NCBI GenBank assembly: GCA_902805995.1
Contig: CADCUU010000173.1
Location: 1 to 5,642, forward strand
Direction of reading: 5' to 3'
Length of the DNA: 5,642 nucleotides
Source: an uncultured Rubellimicrobium sp.
GTDB lineage: Bacteria > Pseudomonadota > Alphaproteobacteria > Rhodobacterales > Rhodobacteraceae
Numbering within the stretch: the first letter of the stretch is position 1; each line of letters opens with the position of its first letter. This document shows positions 1 to 5,642 of the stretch, piece after piece. Under the pieces are notes generated by a model. It had not been told where the DNA came from. It saw only the letters and a program-made list of their open reading frames with translations, and did no database searches. A program made the translations under genes and the position numbers.

Positions 1-821
1 GACCCCTCGCCATCGACGCGGGCCATGTCCTCCGCCCTCACCGTCAGGCCCCAGTTCCGGGCCATGGCGGCATAGAGCGGCTGGCGATGCGCCAGCGCCT
101 TGGCATAGGTCCAGCGGATGAAGGCGTCGGGGTCCACGCGGTCCTCGGTCAGGTCGGTCTCGCGCTTATATGTGGTCCACATGTCCAGAAGGAAGTCCGG
201 ACGATAGGCCATGGGCTTGGGCGCGCGGTCGAAGCGGCGGACAAGCTCCTCGGTATGCGCCTCGGACCCCTCGATCCAGATCATCAGGCAGCGCGAGGCG
301 AGGGCCGACAGGATCGGGTCGTTCGGGTCCTCCGGGTCCACCCATTCGCAGATGCTCCCGCCCGTATCGCAGACGAAGTGCGGATAGCCGTAGAGGGCCT
401 TGGCCCGGTCGATGAACCGCCCCGTGTCGAGGAGCGATGCGACCTCCGCCTCCCGGAACTCGCCCTGCCGGCGCTGGTATTCGGCAAAGGGCAGGCCGCC
501 GCGCCCCGGGTCGCCCGGCTTGCCGAGGTAGGTGGAGACAGGGTCGAGGTTGTCGAAGGTGATGTTCGACACGATGTGGATCGAGTCGTTCATCAACAGG
601 TCCCGCAGGAACGGCACCTTCATCGCCTCGCGCTTGGCGTTGTCGGCGATGAGCTCCCCCATGTGGCGGGTGCCGATCCGGTAATCGACGGAGTAGTGGA
701 ACCAGCCCCCCGCCGCGCGCAGGGCCTTGGCCACGTGCGTCTTGCCCAGGCCGGACATGCCGAACAGCAGCACGTGCCGTTCCTGGGCGTGGAGCCAGTC
801 CTCGACGGTCGGGTAGATCAT
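1..821 (-). CDS. P-loop kinase-like ATPase of unknown function, shikimate-kinase-like motifs (3' end outside window)
   Basis: The frame has 273 complete codons without a stop and runs off the left edge, so the C-terminus is missing. A Walker A loop, GMSGLGKT, lies at residues 21-28, close to the N-terminus as in small-molecule kinases. Residues 41-55 (FHYSVDY, then RIGTRHMGE) place Asp46 where shikimate kinases have their substrate aspartate. GEFREAE (120-126) resembles the GFRxxE motif, and HFVCDTGGS (148-156) resembles the strand plus GGG loop, with Asp152 a Walker B candidate. A strand LMIWIEG (179-185), then RAPKPMAYRP (199-208) and RQPLY (246-250), follow. About 50 residues (60-110) have no counterpart in AroK. 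No signal peptide or membrane segment is seen, so it is probably cytoplasmic. The ATG sits in an ATGA overlap with the upstream transporter stop and has only a weak Shine-Dalgarno, which suggests translational coupling. The P-loop assignment is secure; the substrate is unknown. Confidence 0.9.
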   Translation of the reverse strand, partial: MIYPTVEDWLHAQERHVLLFGMSGLGKTHVAKALRAAGGWFHYSVDYRIGTRHMGELIADNAKREAMKVPFLRDLLMNDSIHIVSNITFDNLDPVSTYLGKPGDPGRGGLPFAEYQRRQGEFREAEVASLLDTGRFIDRAKALYGYPHFVCDTGGSICEWVDPEDPNDPILSALASRCLMIWIEGSEAHTEELVRRFDRAPKPMAYRPDFLLDMWTTYKRETDLTEDRVDPDAFIRWTYAKALAHRQPLYAAMARNWGLTVRAEDMARVDGEG

Positions 822-1744
822 GGGAGACGTTCTTTCAGCGTGTCGGCGGGACGTCGGGCCAGTCGCCCGTCCAGAATGGCAAGACCCAGGGCAAGGAGCG
901 CGAATCCCCCATAGGCCCGGAGCGGCAGGTCCTCCCCGTAGACCAGCGCCCCGAGGAGGATCGCCACCGGCGCGATCATCAGCGTCACGAGGGAGGTGTT
1001 CCCCGCGCCCACGCGGCGCAGCAGCCGATAGAAGAGAAGGTAGGCCAGGGCCGAGCAGAACACCGCAAGGTACCCGATGGCCGCCCACGTGGAGGGGGAG
1101 CGGAGCGTTACCGGCGGCCCGTCGATCATGAGCGCGGCGGGAAGCATGATGAGGGAGGAGCCCGTCACCATCCCTGCCGCCGCGACCAGCGGCTCCACGC
1201 CCCGGCTCGCCACACGGCCCAGCGCCCCCGACACCGCGTAGCTGAGAGCGGCCCCGATGATCGCCATCTGCGACAGCGAGGTCACGTCTACATCGTGCAG
1301 CGCCCCAGGGCCGATCACAACGATCACTCCAAGGAAGCCCAGCGCCACGCCCGAGCCCTTCTGCGCCGTGAGCCGTTCGTCCCGGAACGCGACCGCCGCG
1401 ACCAGCACCCCGAGAATCGCGGTAGAGGCGTTGAGGATCGCGGCGAGGCCGGATTCGATGGACTGCTGTCCCCAGACGATCAGCGAAAAGGGCAGGGCGT
1501 TGTTGAGGAGCCCCAGGAGCAGGAACGCCCCCCAGATACGCCCGGGCCGGGGCACCGCCAACCCGCGCGCCCAGACCACCAGCCACAGGACCAGAGCCGC
1601 CCCCAGCACCCGCAGCGCGACCGTGGTGGCGACCGGGGCCTCCTCCAGCGCGATGCGGTTGGCCAGGAAGGACCCGCCCCAAATGAGGCTGAGGAGTCCC
1701 ATCTCGGTCCAGCCGAGCAGGCCTATGGTCTTCTGATCGGTCAT
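818..1744 (-). CDS. DMT superfamily (EamA) transporter 2
   Basis: This is a 308-residue inner-membrane protein with about ten hydrophobic segments in two repeats (roughly 10-145 and 158-292), the usual EamA size and layout. Visible family-type features are the first-helix IWGGSFLANR (21-30), RVLGAALVL (45-53), NNALPFSLIVWGQQ (81-94) and the second-repeat YGE near 269-271; the first repeat has RDER (121-124) where many members have GE. Such proteins usually export or import amino acids, metabolites or drugs; the substrate cannot be read here. An in-frame GTG at 1759 would add five residues, but it overlaps the Shine-Dalgarno GAGG (1757-1754). The ATG at 1744, nine bases after that GAGG, is therefore preferred. 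The stop overlaps the start of the P-loop gene (ATGA, 821-818), so the two are probably co-translated. It is clearly different in sequence from the other DMT transporter in this window. Confidence 0.93.
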   Translation of the reverse strand: MTDQKTIGLLGWTEMGLLSLIWGGSFLANRIALEEAPVATTVALRVLGAALVLWLVVWARGLAVPRPGRIWGAFLLLGLLNNALPFSLIVWGQQSIESGLAAILNASTAILGVLVAAVAFRDERLTAQKGSGVALGFLGVIVVIGPGALHDVDVTSLSQMAIIGAALSYAVSGALGRVASRGVEPLVAAAGMVTGSSLIMLPAALMIDGPPVTLRSPSTWAAIGYLAVFCSALAYLLFYRLLRRVGAGNTSLVTLMIAPVAILLGALVYGEDLPLRAYGGFALLALGLAILDGRLARRPADTLKERLP

Positions 1745-1753
1745 GGCCCGCTT

Positions 1754-1757
1754 CCTC
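1754..1757 (-). promoter_or_regulatory. Shine-Dalgarno of DMT transporter 2
   Basis: GAGG on the minus strand, nine bases before the ATG at 1744. It decides the start: the alternative GTG (1759-1757) overlaps this site and so would lack a properly spaced one of its own. Confidence 0.6.
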
Positions 1758-1762
1758 ACCGC

Positions 1763-1779
1763 AAAGCGCGACCGCGCGC
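1763..1779 (-). other. Small stem-loop followed by UUU, upstream of DMT transporter 2
   Basis: On the minus strand GCGCG, loop CGGT, CGCGC (1779-1766) gives a five-pair GC stem, followed by TTT (1765-1763). It lies about 15 bases beyond the stronger terminator at 1795-1819 and about 20 bases before the transporter ATG. It may be a backup terminator element or a 5'-leader hairpin of the transporter mRNA. Such short GC stems arise by chance in GC-rich DNA, so this is tentative. Confidence 0.3.
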
Positions 1780-1794
1780 AACCCGGAACATGCG

Positions 1795-1819
1795 AAAAGG
1801 GCCCCGCCGTGCGGAGCCC
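1795..1819 (-). terminator. Rho-independent terminator after the FadL-type porin gene
   Basis: Read on the minus strand, GGGCTCCGC (1819-1811), loop ACG, then GCGGGGCCC (1807-1799) form a nine-pair stem directly followed by TTTT (1798-1795). One position is a U-G wobble (1815 with 1803), which pairs only in minus-strand RNA; on the plus strand it would be a C-A mismatch. This supports the minus orientation. It lies 31 bases after the porin stop. A further small inverted repeat, CTGCC/GGCAG (1820-1824 and 1835-1839), sits just before it. Confidence 0.8.
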
Positions 1820-1850
1820 CTGCCGGGCCGATGTGGCAGCCTATGCCGGA

Positions 1851-2999
1851 TCAGAACCGGAAGCCGACCCGCAGGCCCGCGGTCAGCGCGTCGTTGTCCT
1901 CGAACGACGCCCCGATCGACCGGGTCGTGACATCGCCCAGCCGGGTATAGCGCACCGCCCCGGTCAGCTCGATGTTCTCGTTCAGCGCGTAAGTGGCCGC
2001 GAGCTGGACGCCGAGCTGCCCGCTGGTGGGCGACAGGTTCGACACGCCGCCGGTCCCCGTCGTCCGGTCGAAATCGGATCCGGTGGCCGGCTCGTAGATG
2101 ACCGCGGCCGTCCCGGTGAGCTGGTCCGTGAAACGGCGGCCGACGCCCAGCGTGTAGGTGACGACGTCCTCCTCGTAGCTCACGACCGGGTTGGCGGCGT
2201 AAGGCGGAGGCACGACGATCTCGGTCGACGACCAGTCCACCCAGCGGATCGAGCCGAAGATGGCGGTGCCTTCAGCGATCCCTGTCCGGAAATCGAGGTT
2301 CACCGACTGCGGAAGAGTGTACTCCGTCGTGCCGGGGCCGCCGAACGGAATCTGGGGGGCGCCGGGGGCCGGCACGAAGAACCCGGAGTAGGTGGTGTCG
2401 TGGGAGAAGCTCGTCTCCGACGAATAGGTAAGCGCCACGCGGAGCGCGATCTCGGGCCGCTCGTAGGCACCGCCGATGACGAAGCCCACGTCCTCGTCCT
2501 CGTCGAACTCCGCCTGGTAGGTCTGCCCGGCACCCGTCGGCGCGTAGCTGTTCACGAACAGGTCGGCATCGACCCGCACAAGCCGCGCGCCGGCATGGAC
2601 GCTGAGGCTGTCGCTGAACTGGTAGCGGCCCAGCGCCGTGACGGAGGTGGACTCGAAGACCGCCGTTGAGCCCGCGATGGGGTAGCCCCGGTCGGCTTCG
2701 CCGTAGTCCACGTCCGCGCCAAAGGGCTCGTCCACGATCACGGCAAAGGACAGCCGCTCGGACAGGTCATACTTGAAGGCGAGGGTCGTGGTTGCGTAAT
2801 CGACGGCCACGTTGCCCGACGCCACCGGTCCCAAGACCCCCTGCACGTCGGGCTGGGTGAATCCGAAGCTCAGCTCGGCGTAGTTCCCCTCCTCGAAGAT
2901 CGCCGTGACCGGCTGGCCGGACCGGTCGAGCGCGCCCGCCTGGGCCATGGATGTGGATAGCAGGAGCAGGGCGCCCACGCCCGGCACGATGCGGTTCAT
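1851..2999 (-). CDS. FadL/TodX (OMPP1) family outer-membrane transport protein
   Basis: This is a 382-residue outer-membrane beta-barrel of the family that passes long-chain fatty acids or other hydrophobic compounds across the outer membrane. The signal peptide is visible: Asn-Arg at residues 2-3, a hydrophobic run (about 8-14) and an AQA cleavage site at 19-21. The mature part alternates short amphipathic strands with acidic, Gly/Pro-rich loops (for example 90-112, 150-170, 205-225) and ends GLRVGFRF with a C-terminal Phe, as recognised by the BAM machinery. LPQSVNLDFRTG, then IRWVDWSS (229-258) match the family pattern of Pro, then barrel strand, then W..WS. I do not see the classical N-terminal NPA motif of enteric FadL. 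The length is somewhat below E. coli FadL (about 420 mature residues). The ATG at 2999 follows GGGAGG and begins the signal peptide; the open frame upstream to 3707 is non-coding shadow. It stands alone between a possible promoter and a terminator. Confidence 0.9.
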   Translation of the reverse strand: MNRIVPGVGALLLLSTSMAQAGALDRSGQPVTAIFEEGNYAELSFGFTQPDVQGVLGPVASGNVAVDYATTTLAFKYDLSERLSFAVIVDEPFGADVDYGEADRGYPIAGSTAVFESTSVTALGRYQFSDSLSVHAGARLVRVDADLFVNSYAPTGAGQTYQAEFDEDEDVGFVIGGAYERPEIALRVALTYSSETSFSHDTTYSGFFVPAPGAPQIPFGGPGTTEYTLPQSVNLDFRTGIAEGTAIFGSIRWVDWSSTEIVVPPPYAANPVVSYEEDVVTYTLGVGRRFTDQLTGTAAVIYEPATGSDFDRTTGTGGVSNLSPTSGQLGVQLAATYALNENIELTGAVRYTRLGDVTTRSIGASFEDNDALTAGLRVGFRF

Positions 3000-3003
3000 G
3001 TGT

Positions 3004-3009
3004 CCTCCC
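3004..3009 (-). promoter_or_regulatory. Strong Shine-Dalgarno of the FadL-type gene
   Basis: GGGAGG on the minus strand, four bases before the ATG at 2999. It fixes the start at the signal peptide although the same frame stays open about 236 codons further upstream. Confidence 0.75.
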
Positions 3010-3035
3010 GAAAGCGATGTTCTTGTATTGGGCAA

Positions 3036-3065
3036 AGCATGGCGTTCGCCTTCCGCGTGCGTCAA
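3036..3065 (-). promoter_or_regulatory. Possible sigma-70-type promoter of the FadL-type gene
   Basis: On the minus strand TTGACG (3065-3060) matches five of six bases of the -35 consensus. Eighteen bases later CATGCT (3041-3036) is a weak -10 (three of six). It lies in the 80-bp gap between the DMT transporter 1 stop and the porin start and would leave a leader of roughly 30 bases. Weak -10 elements are common in alphaproteobacteria, but the match is limited. I see no operator palindrome and no clear terminator for the upstream operon in this gap. Confidence 0.35.
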
Positions 3066-3079
3066 CGCGTAACGCCGCG

Positions 3080-3976
3080 TCAGAGCGGGGCAGGCTCCGG
3101 GCGCTGTGGCGCGCGACGCAGCGTCATGAGATTCGCGGCCAGGATCAGGGCCGCGCCGCCGAAAACGAAGATGTCCAAAGTCTCCCCATAAGCCACCCAG
3201 CCCACGACCGCGATCACCGGCAGCCGCGCGAAGTCGAGCGGCATGACGACCGAGGCGGGCGCGGCGTCCAGCGCCGAGGTCAGGCACCAGTGTGCCGACA
3301 GGCCCACCGCTCCGATGAGCAGGAGCCACGGCAGCATCCCCTGGCTCGGCACTGGCACGTTCCCGTCCCAGCCAGTAATGACCGCCGAGAACAGCAGCTG
3401 GAACGCGTTGAGCCAGAACAGGATCGCGATGACCGGCTGCGTCCGCGTGAGCCGCTTGGTAATGAGCGAAGTCACCGCAAAGCAGACGGCGCACAATGCG
3501 GCGGCGATCAGCCCCGGGTGCAGGTTCCCGATCTCGGGCCGCGCGACGATCAGCACGCCCCCAAAGCCGATCAGCCCCGCGACCAGCGCCCGCCCCGTGA
3601 GGCTCTCGCCCAGGAACAGCGGCGCGAGGAGGATGACCCACAGGGGCGACGTGAACTCCAGCGCAAAGACCTGCGCCAGGGGGAGCACGGTCAGCGCGTA
3701 GAACCACAGGTTCTGGCCCGCGAAGTGGATGACGTTCCGCACCGCATGGACATGGAAGCGCCGGGGCCGCGCCTCCCCCAGCCGTCCCGTGGCAGTGAGG
3801 ATCAGCCCCACCACGACCAGCCCGATCCCGCTGCGGAACAGCATGATCTCGAACGTGTCGAGGGCCGGGGACACCGCCCGCGCCGCGACCGCCAGGAGGG
3901 AGAAGCTCGCGATGGCCCCCAGCATCCAGAGCGTCGCGACCCAGGTGCCTCCGCGCCGCAGGGGGACAGCGGTCAC
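3080..3976 (-). CDS. DMT superfamily (EamA) transporter 1, coupled to the dehydrogenase
   Basis: A 298-residue inner-membrane protein with about ten hydrophobic segments in two EamA repeats (about 12-145 and 154-285). Features include FRSGIGLVVVGLIL (47-60), the amphipathic HAVRNVIHFAGQNLWFYAL (77-95), FTSPLWVILLAPLFLGE (108-124) with the usual Pro and the GE closing repeat one, and YGE (263-265) in repeat two. The tail is Arg/Pro-rich and presumably cytoplasmic. The pattern recalls the large alphaproteobacterial EamA group that includes S-adenosylmethionine-type and metabolite exporters; the substrate is not inferable. The start is a GTG at 3976 inside a GTGA overlap with the dehydrogenase stop; it keeps helix one complete, whereas the first internal ATG (residue 18) would cut it. 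The overlap implies translational coupling, so enzyme and transporter probably act on related compounds. Confidence 0.9.
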   Translation of the reverse strand: MTAVPLRRGGTWVATLWMLGAIASFSLLAVAARAVSPALDTFEIMLFRSGIGLVVVGLILTATGRLGEARPRRFHVHAVRNVIHFAGQNLWFYALTVLPLAQVFALEFTSPLWVILLAPLFLGESLTGRALVAGLIGFGGVLIVARPEIGNLHPGLIAAALCAVCFAVTSLITKRLTRTQPVIAILFWLNAFQLLFSAVITGWDGNVPVPSQGMLPWLLLIGAVGLSAHWCLTSALDAAPASVVMPLDFARLPVIAVVGWVAYGETLDIFVFGGAALILAANLMTLRRAPQRPEPAPL

Positions 3977-4962
3977 GAGGTCACCAGCACCTTGACCTCG
4001 GCGGGGCCGGGCGGCTCCGCCAGGATGCGGGGAAGCTCCTCGCGGCCGACCTCCCGCGTGACGAGCGGCGCGGCCTTGATCGCGCCGCTGGCGAGGAGGT
4101 CGATGGCGCGGCTTTGCGTGAAAGGGTTCACGAAGGCCATGCGCAGGTCCACCTCGCGCACGAGGAGGTCGAAGGGCTCGACGGCGACCTTCTCGCCACG
4201 CGCAAGGACGCCCACGATCACCACACGACCCCCGCGTGCGGCCAAACCCGGCGCCTGGGCCACCGTCTCGGCCACGCCCGCGCATTCGAACACGAGGTCG
4301 GCGCCCCGGGGCCAGAGCCGTCCGGCCTCCTCGGGCGTCGCCAATGTCAGCGCGCCAAGATCCTCCGCGATGCGGCGGCGCTGGGCGGAACGGGTGATGA
4401 GCAACACCTCGGCCCCCGCGAGCCGGGCCAGTTGGACGCAAAGGAGACCGATCACGCCGCCACCCAGCACCATCACACGGTCCCCAGGACGCGGCGCGCC
4501 GATGTCGAGCGCGTGGAGGCAGCAGGCCAGCGGCTCCGCGAGCGCAGCGTCGTGGAGGGACAGATGGTCGGGCAGGGGAAGCGCGCGGTGGGCCGGAAAG
4601 GCCGAGAAGGTGGCGAATCCGCCGTCCCGGTGAACGCCCACGGCGGAGAGGTTCTCGCACAGGTTGATCCGGCCCTTCAGGCAGGACGGGCAGGCGCCGC
4701 AGGCGATATTGGGGTCGCAGGCCACCCGGTCACCGGCCTTGTGGGAGGTGACGCCCTCGCCCACAGCCTCCACGATGCCCGAGAATTCATGGCCCAGGAT
4801 CACGGGCGGCTTGCCGAGGAACTCCCCCCGCAGGAGGTGGCGATCCGTGCCGCAGATTCCCGCCGCCGCGACGCGGACGAGCACCTCGCCGGGGCCGGGC
4901 ACGGGGTCCGGCTCCTCTCGCACGACGAACTGCCCGACTTCCAGAAGCCGCCCTGCCTGCAT
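3973..4962 (-). CDS. Zinc-dependent medium-chain alcohol/polyol dehydrogenase
   Basis: A 329-residue cytoplasmic MDR enzyme (GroES-like N-terminal domain, then Rossmann domain) expected to oxidise an alcohol or polyol with NAD(P)+. Catalytic zinc residues are Cys37 (GICGTD), His58 and Glu59 (GHEF), with Glu143 in LAEPLACCLHAL, an arrangement typical of sorbitol/threonine dehydrogenase relatives. The structural zinc lobe is complete: Cys88, Cys91, Cys94 and Cys102. The dinucleotide loop is LGGGVIG (166-172). Strand two ends LLITRSAQRR (187-196) without the acidic residue usual for NAD, so NADP use is possible. The length is slightly short (family about 340-350) but nothing essential is missing. 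The ATG at 4962 follows GGGGAGG by seven bases, and that site lies in a hairpin. It follows guaA by 60 bp and overlaps the downstream transporter by four bases. The exact substrate cannot be named. Confidence 0.94.
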   Translation of the reverse strand: MQAGRLLEVGQFVVREEPDPVPGPGEVLVRVAAAGICGTDRHLLRGEFLGKPPVILGHEFSGIVEAVGEGVTSHKAGDRVACDPNIACGACPSCLKGRINLCENLSAVGVHRDGGFATFSAFPAHRALPLPDHLSLHDAALAEPLACCLHALDIGAPRPGDRVMVLGGGVIGLLCVQLARLAGAEVLLITRSAQRRRIAEDLGALTLATPEEAGRLWPRGADLVFECAGVAETVAQAPGLAARGGRVVIVGVLARGEKVAVEPFDLLVREVDLRMAFVNPFTQSRAIDLLASGAIKAAPLVTREVGREELPRILAEPPGPAEVKVLVTS

Positions 4963-4969
4963 GAAAGGT

Positions 4970-4990
4970 CCTCCCCGTTTCCCGGGGAGG
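4970..4990 (-). promoter_or_regulatory. Hairpin that contains the dehydrogenase ribosome binding site
   Basis: On the minus strand CCTCCCC (4990-4984), loop GGGAAAC, GGGGAGG (4976-4970) form a perfect seven-pair stem. The 3' arm is the Shine-Dalgarno of the dehydrogenase, seven bases before its ATG. Folded, it would hide the ribosome binding site. The sequence after it, ACCTTTC, has only three T in a row, so it is a poor intrinsic terminator for guaA, though a weak termination role is possible. The structure is seen directly; the regulatory role is inference. Confidence 0.5.
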
Positions 4991-5022
4991 GTTTCACGCC
5001 GGAGGGCCGGATTCCAGAGGGG

Positions 5023-5642
5023 CTATTCGAGCTCGATGGTCCCCGGCGGCTTGGACGTGCAATCGTAGAAGACCCGGTTCACGCCCCGCACCTCGTTGAT
5101 GATCCGCGTCGAGGTCTCGCCCAGGAAGTCGTGGGTGAATGGGTAGTAGTCGGCGGTCATCCCATCCACCGACGTCACGGCGCGGAGCGCGAGCGCGAAG
5201 TCGTAGGTCCGCCCGTCGCCCATGACGCCCACGGTCCGCATCGGCAGGATCGCGGCAAAGGCCTGCCAGATCTCGTCGTAGAGGCCATGGCGGCGGATCT
5301 GGTCAATGAAGACGGCATCCGCCTCGCGCAGGATGGCGAGCTTTTCGCGCGTCACCACGCCGGGGCACCGGATGGCAAGGCCCGGACCCGGGAAAGGATG
5401 CCGCCCGATGAACGAATCCGGCAGCCCCAGTTCCCGGCCAAGGGCCCGCACCTCGTCCTTGAACAGCTCCCGCAGCGGCTCCACGAGCTTGAGGCCCATC
5501 TTCTCGGGCAGGCCGCCCACGTTGTGGTGCGACTTGATCGTCACCGACGGCCCGCCGGAGAAGCTGACCGACTCGATCACGTCCGGGTAAAGCGTCCCTT
5601 GGGCCAGGAACTCGGCCCCGCCCACGTCGCGGGCATGCTCCT
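5023..5642 (-). CDS. guaA: GMP synthase (glutamine-hydrolysing), C-terminal part (5' end outside window)
   Basis: The last 205 codons of GMP synthase, which aminates XMP to GMP using ATP and glutamine-derived ammonia in the last step of guanine nucleotide synthesis. About two fifths of a roughly 520-residue protein is here: the end of the ATP-pyrophosphatase region and the dimerisation/XMP-binding domain. The glutaminase domain lies outside. Recognisable family segments in order are [13 protein letters not shown] (12-24 of the fragment), [11 protein letters not shown] (35-45), [13 protein letters not shown] (53-65), [10 protein letters not shown] (80-89), [32 protein letters not shown] and SKPPGTIE near the end. 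The protein ends IELE before TAG, where the family normally ends IEWE. The frame continues unbroken upstream to the window edge. A GTG inside the fragment at 5625 is not a start. Confidence 0.97.
   Translation of the reverse strand, partial: EHARDVGGAEFLAQGTLYPDVIESVSFSGGPSVTIKSHHNVGGLPEKMGLKLVEPLRELFKDEVRALGRELGLPDSFIGRHPFPGPGLAIRCPGVVTREKLAILREADAVFIDQIRRHGLYDEIWQAFAAILPMRTVGVMGDGRTYDFALALRAVTSVDGMTADYYPFTHDFLGETSTRIINEVRGVNRVFYDCTSKPPGTIELE

Noticed and set aside
87..914. Plus-strand open frame of 275 codons
   Set aside because: It is antisense to the P-loop gene, whose minus-strand frame shows clear motifs. The plus product has no recognisable features.
1257..2669. Further plus-strand open frames opposite transporter 2 and the porin
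   Set aside because: They are antisense to well-supported minus-strand genes, have Ser/Arg/Pro- or Arg/Gly-rich products and no family resemblance.
3000..3707. N-terminal extension of the FadL-type frame by about 236 codons
   Set aside because: It overlaps transporter 1 in another frame. The ATG at 2999 has a strong Shine-Dalgarno and is followed at once by a signal peptide, which would be buried in the longer product.
2951..4633. Plus-strand open frame of 560 codons
   Set aside because: It lies antisense to transporter 1 and the dehydrogenase. Its product is a low-complexity Arg/Gln/Pro/Asp-rich chain with no domain pattern, as expected from the complement of GC-rich coding DNA.
3977..4660. 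N-terminal extension of the transporter 1 frame through the dehydrogenase gene
   Set aside because: The extra residues are Arg/Gly/Pro-rich and out of frame with the well-supported dehydrogenase. The GTG at 3976 overlapping the dehydrogenase stop explains the real start.
4970..4990. Hairpin after guaA as a Rho-independent terminator
   Set aside because: Only three T follow, interrupted, and the 3' arm is the dehydrogenase Shine-Dalgarno. I kept it as a possible translational element instead.
1..5642. Mobile element, CRISPR array, phage or defence system
   Set aside because: No direct-repeat array, transposase, integrase, tRNA or toxin-antitoxin pattern is visible. The genes are metabolic and transport genes next to a core gene.

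Overview
The window is a GC-rich bacterial chromosomal segment. Every supported gene lies on the minus strand, packed nearly end to end. The GMP synthase C-terminus, the FadL-type porin and the gene density fit an alphaproteobacterium, most likely Rhodobacterales. That placement rests on recalled family resemblance, not on a search.

Layout in transcription order (right to left): the 3' part of guaA (5642-5023); a 60-bp gap with a hairpin that covers a ribosome binding site; a zinc-dependent medium-chain dehydrogenase (4962-3973); a DMT/EamA transporter (3976-3080) that overlaps the dehydrogenase by GTGA; an 80-bp gap with a possible promoter; a FadL-type outer-membrane porin (2999-1851); an intrinsic terminator (about 1795-1819); a second, unrelated-looking DMT/EamA transporter (1744-818); and a P-loop protein (821 to beyond base 1) that overlaps that transporter by ATGA and runs off the window.

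The genes form three probable transcription units. The first is guaA with dehydrogenase and transporter 1, possibly split after guaA. The second is the porin alone, closed by the terminator. The third is transporter 2 with the P-loop protein. guaA makes GMP from XMP. The dehydrogenase/transporter pair probably handles one small polar metabolite, and the porin takes up hydrophobic compounds. No shared pathway for all of them is visible.

The most notable observation is that the P-loop protein, easily labelled just 'ATPase', carries an ordered set of motifs resembling shikimate kinase. I see no RNA genes, mobile elements, CRISPR arrays or defence system. The long open frames on the plus strand and in alternative minus frames are shadows of high-GC coding sequence.
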